Shown: positions 62,011 to 64,000 of the stretch, in pieces
How the letters are laid out: every line of letters starts with the position of its first letter
Numbering within the stretch: the first letter of the stretch is position 1
Source: Rhabditophanes sp. KR3021
Lineage: Eukaryota > Nematoda > Chromadorea > Rhabditida > Alloionematidae
Direction of reading: 5' to 3'
DNA: 64,000 nt
NCBI GenBank assembly: GCA_963281155.1
Contig: CAUJLY010000006.1
Span: 3,100,001 to 3,164,000 of the forward strand
Translations under genes and position numbers: made by a program
Notes under the pieces: generated by a model
Seen by the model: the letters and a program-made list of their open reading frames with translations, nothing else
Told to the model about the DNA's origin: nothing
Database searches by the model: none

Positions 62011-64000
62011 GGTTAAAATTAATTCGCTAAAAGTAAGTAATATTATTATAAGTACAACTTTTTCAAATAAAGTAATATAAAAAAAATAAAATAAATTTAA
62101 AAATACAGTGGGATTACTGATCTCAAAGCGAAGGCAGAAGGAAACACTTTTATAGTCAGATTTGTTGGAGTATAATGTATTGATCATTGGGGGTGCAAAG
62201 AAGTGAAAGGAAAAAGTATATGTGTATGTCGACATGTTGCAGTCTCACTTTATCTTCTTCTCGTTATCTCTATGCAACGTTTTTGTACTGGTAGTGTGTC
62301 AAAGAAGCGCCATAAGCAGGTTACTTCGGAGTGTATGAGTAAAGCGCTGTTGTAAGGATGTAGTAGGTGTTGTGGTTATTATAATATTACTAATAAAAAA
62401 TTGATGCGTTTAGGTATCATTTGCAAGAGTAGAATCAAAAAAATTGATAAATAGGGTTTTGGTAGATTGAGCAAAAAGAAAACTATGTATAATAAATTGC
62501 TGGTCCCTTTTAACGATAAAAACATTCTTCTTATGTGCTCGAGTTTTGTTTAATTTAAAGACTAGGAACACTGTGTGTGTGCGTTTTTTGGGTTGACTTA
62601 TGGTACATGATACGTCCTAGATAGATATATTTTAATTATAGTAGCAACTATACTCATTAAATTTGAATATATATACCACACCACATTTGAAAAGAATTAA
62701 GCTAGACATGCATTCGTCAACCAAAATCCGTTTTTAAGAAATGAAAAGCCTTGTTTTACGATTTAGTCAAATGTCTTACCTCCCATTCATGTATGAGAAT
62801 AAATGAGGTGGCAAGGATATATGGATGATTGAAATGGCTTACGAATAATAAAGAAGCAGGTGAAATATAACACTACGCTCGCCAAACCATGTTAGAAAAC
62901 AACAGATTTATAATTAACTAAAAAGGGCAAGGAAGTGTGAAGCTATAGACTTTTCTATTGATAGGTTCTCGCCTTAAAAATACCAAATTCGCTACCACAA
63001 AGTGAATGGCAAAAGTTAAATGAAAAGCAACTGGTATAGGCGTAAAGTGTTCATAAAGTATCAAATTACTAAGTCTTTTCAGTTTGTTATCTTATAATTC
63101 GAGTAAAATCTATCGTCTAAGAAAAAGAGACTATCGAATTATATTTAATTAATACAAATAATTGCTAAGATAATTTAATCATCGCACTTGCAATTATTTT
63201 TAATTAATTTAAAATAAGTTGTAGGATAATGAAAAAGTCAATCTAAAGAAATAAGGTAATGTAGAAGAAGAAATAGCCAATGTAGAAGAAAGAAGTCAAT
63301 ATCGGCGTCATTTTAAGGAAAGTGAAAGATTTAAAAAATGAAAACGACACTCGCCAAGGCAAACGTCAAAAAAAGTGTAGACTGTAAAATTGCTGACACA
63401 ACACACCATATAATCAGCATGGTGTGTACAGGATTAAACGTGAAAGTTTATGTACGTATAAAGTGAAATACTATTGTTGGTGACTTCCTGCCGCTTTCAA
63501 CTGACTGCTTGCAACACCACTGATTTACACAACCAGAGGAGAGGGTTTAGTTAAAACGATACAAAAGAAAGAAAGCTCTTTGTGTCAAAAATCGACAAGA
63601 CAAAAAATACGCATTATTTGATGCGCAAAATATAAACATTTGAAGTTGGTAAATTACTGTTGTCTATACTAATAATAAATTTATATATAGCTGAAGACAA
63701 CAAGCCATCTTTGTTAATGACTATATAGTAAATACCTAGCGCAAAAACCATCACTACCGAAAATAAAAAGTAAGTACCAGAGTGCCAGATGCAGGAACCA
63801 AAACATCTCGATAGTATCAACTTCACTACGCTATTACAATGTTTAAAATGTCGAGGCTGTGCTTTTACCAATTTAAAGAGTCACTTTACTCTTGCCTCTA
63901 AACTCATATTTTATTAAAAGGCTCAGTTTTTTGATTAAAACAATGATATATTATTGATCTTGAATGAAGAGATGCGGCGAATGCCGTCAAAATTGATCAC
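62011..64000. other. AT-rich intergenic region to the window end
   Basis: Upstream flank of the VIG-1-like gene. A minus frame at 63614-63871 has a hydrophobic middle but no splice or start context and is not called. No RNA gene or repeat seen. Confidence 0.5.

Noticed and set aside
63614..63871. Minus-strand 85-codon frame with a hydrophobic middle
   Set aside because: No start context, no splice partner, no family; hydrophobic runs arise easily in AT-rich DNA.
1..64000. Programmed +1 frameshifting as in some ciliates
   Set aside because: Offsets run in both directions and are not tied to in-frame stops, and the gene content is animal; indels or missed splicing explain them better.

Overview
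The window looks like nuclear DNA from a compact, AT-rich animal genome, most likely a nematode. Introns are mostly 30-80 bases with GTAAG donors and TTTTCAG/TTTAG acceptors. Intergenic DNA is very AT-rich, and the recognisable genes fit a roundworm: a class-2 (lips-type) lipase, a divergent Skp1-related protein, a VIG-1/SERBP1 homologue, a zyxin gene with a long and a LIM-only form, and an IFT172 gene with an RFX-type X-box upstream. Species cannot be fixed from sequence alone. No rRNA, tRNA, CRISPR array or intact transposon was seen.

Layout. 1-3.5 kb: end of an unknown + strand gene and three small fast-evolving + strand genes. 3.9-9.2 kb: IFT172 (-), with one intron after codon 13 and an X-box 108 bases upstream of its ATG. 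9.7-14.6 kb: unknown genes, one encoding a 13-residue tandem repeat. 17.9-18.2 kb: TMEM14 (-). 20.6-22.5 kb: a divergent phosphoacetylglucosamine-mutase (PGM3/AGM1) homologue whose catalytic, metal and phosphate motifs are lost, followed by broken coding sequence with a possible zinc finger. 25-26 kb: secreted lipase. 27.3 kb: small secreted protein. 28-29.8 kb: TMEM104-type transporter (-). 32.5-33.8 kb: unknown 389-residue protein (-). 35 kb: Skp1-like (-). 37.1-40.6 kb: decayed or frame-broken coding sequence on both strands. 44-45 kb: glutamate-cysteine ligase modifier subunit (-). 46-50.6 kb: two neighbouring secreted proteins with MAM-like Cys-Trp motifs (-). 51.8-60 kb: zyxin-like LIM gene (+) with a 4.1-kb intron and an internal second start exon. 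60.9-62 kb: VIG-1/SERBP1-like RNA-binding protein (-).

The genes are mostly unrelated housekeeping or cell-biology loci: cilia (IFT172), adhesion and cytoskeleton (zyxin), glutathione synthesis (GCLM), translation/mRNA binding (VIG-1/SERBP1) and membrane proteins (TMEM14, TMEM104). Long conserved genes are intact. Several small fast-evolving genes show one-base frame offsets that suggest decay, uncertain splicing or residual assembly indels. Exon joins were worked out by hand from splice signals, phase and family resemblance; no transcript data or database search was available.
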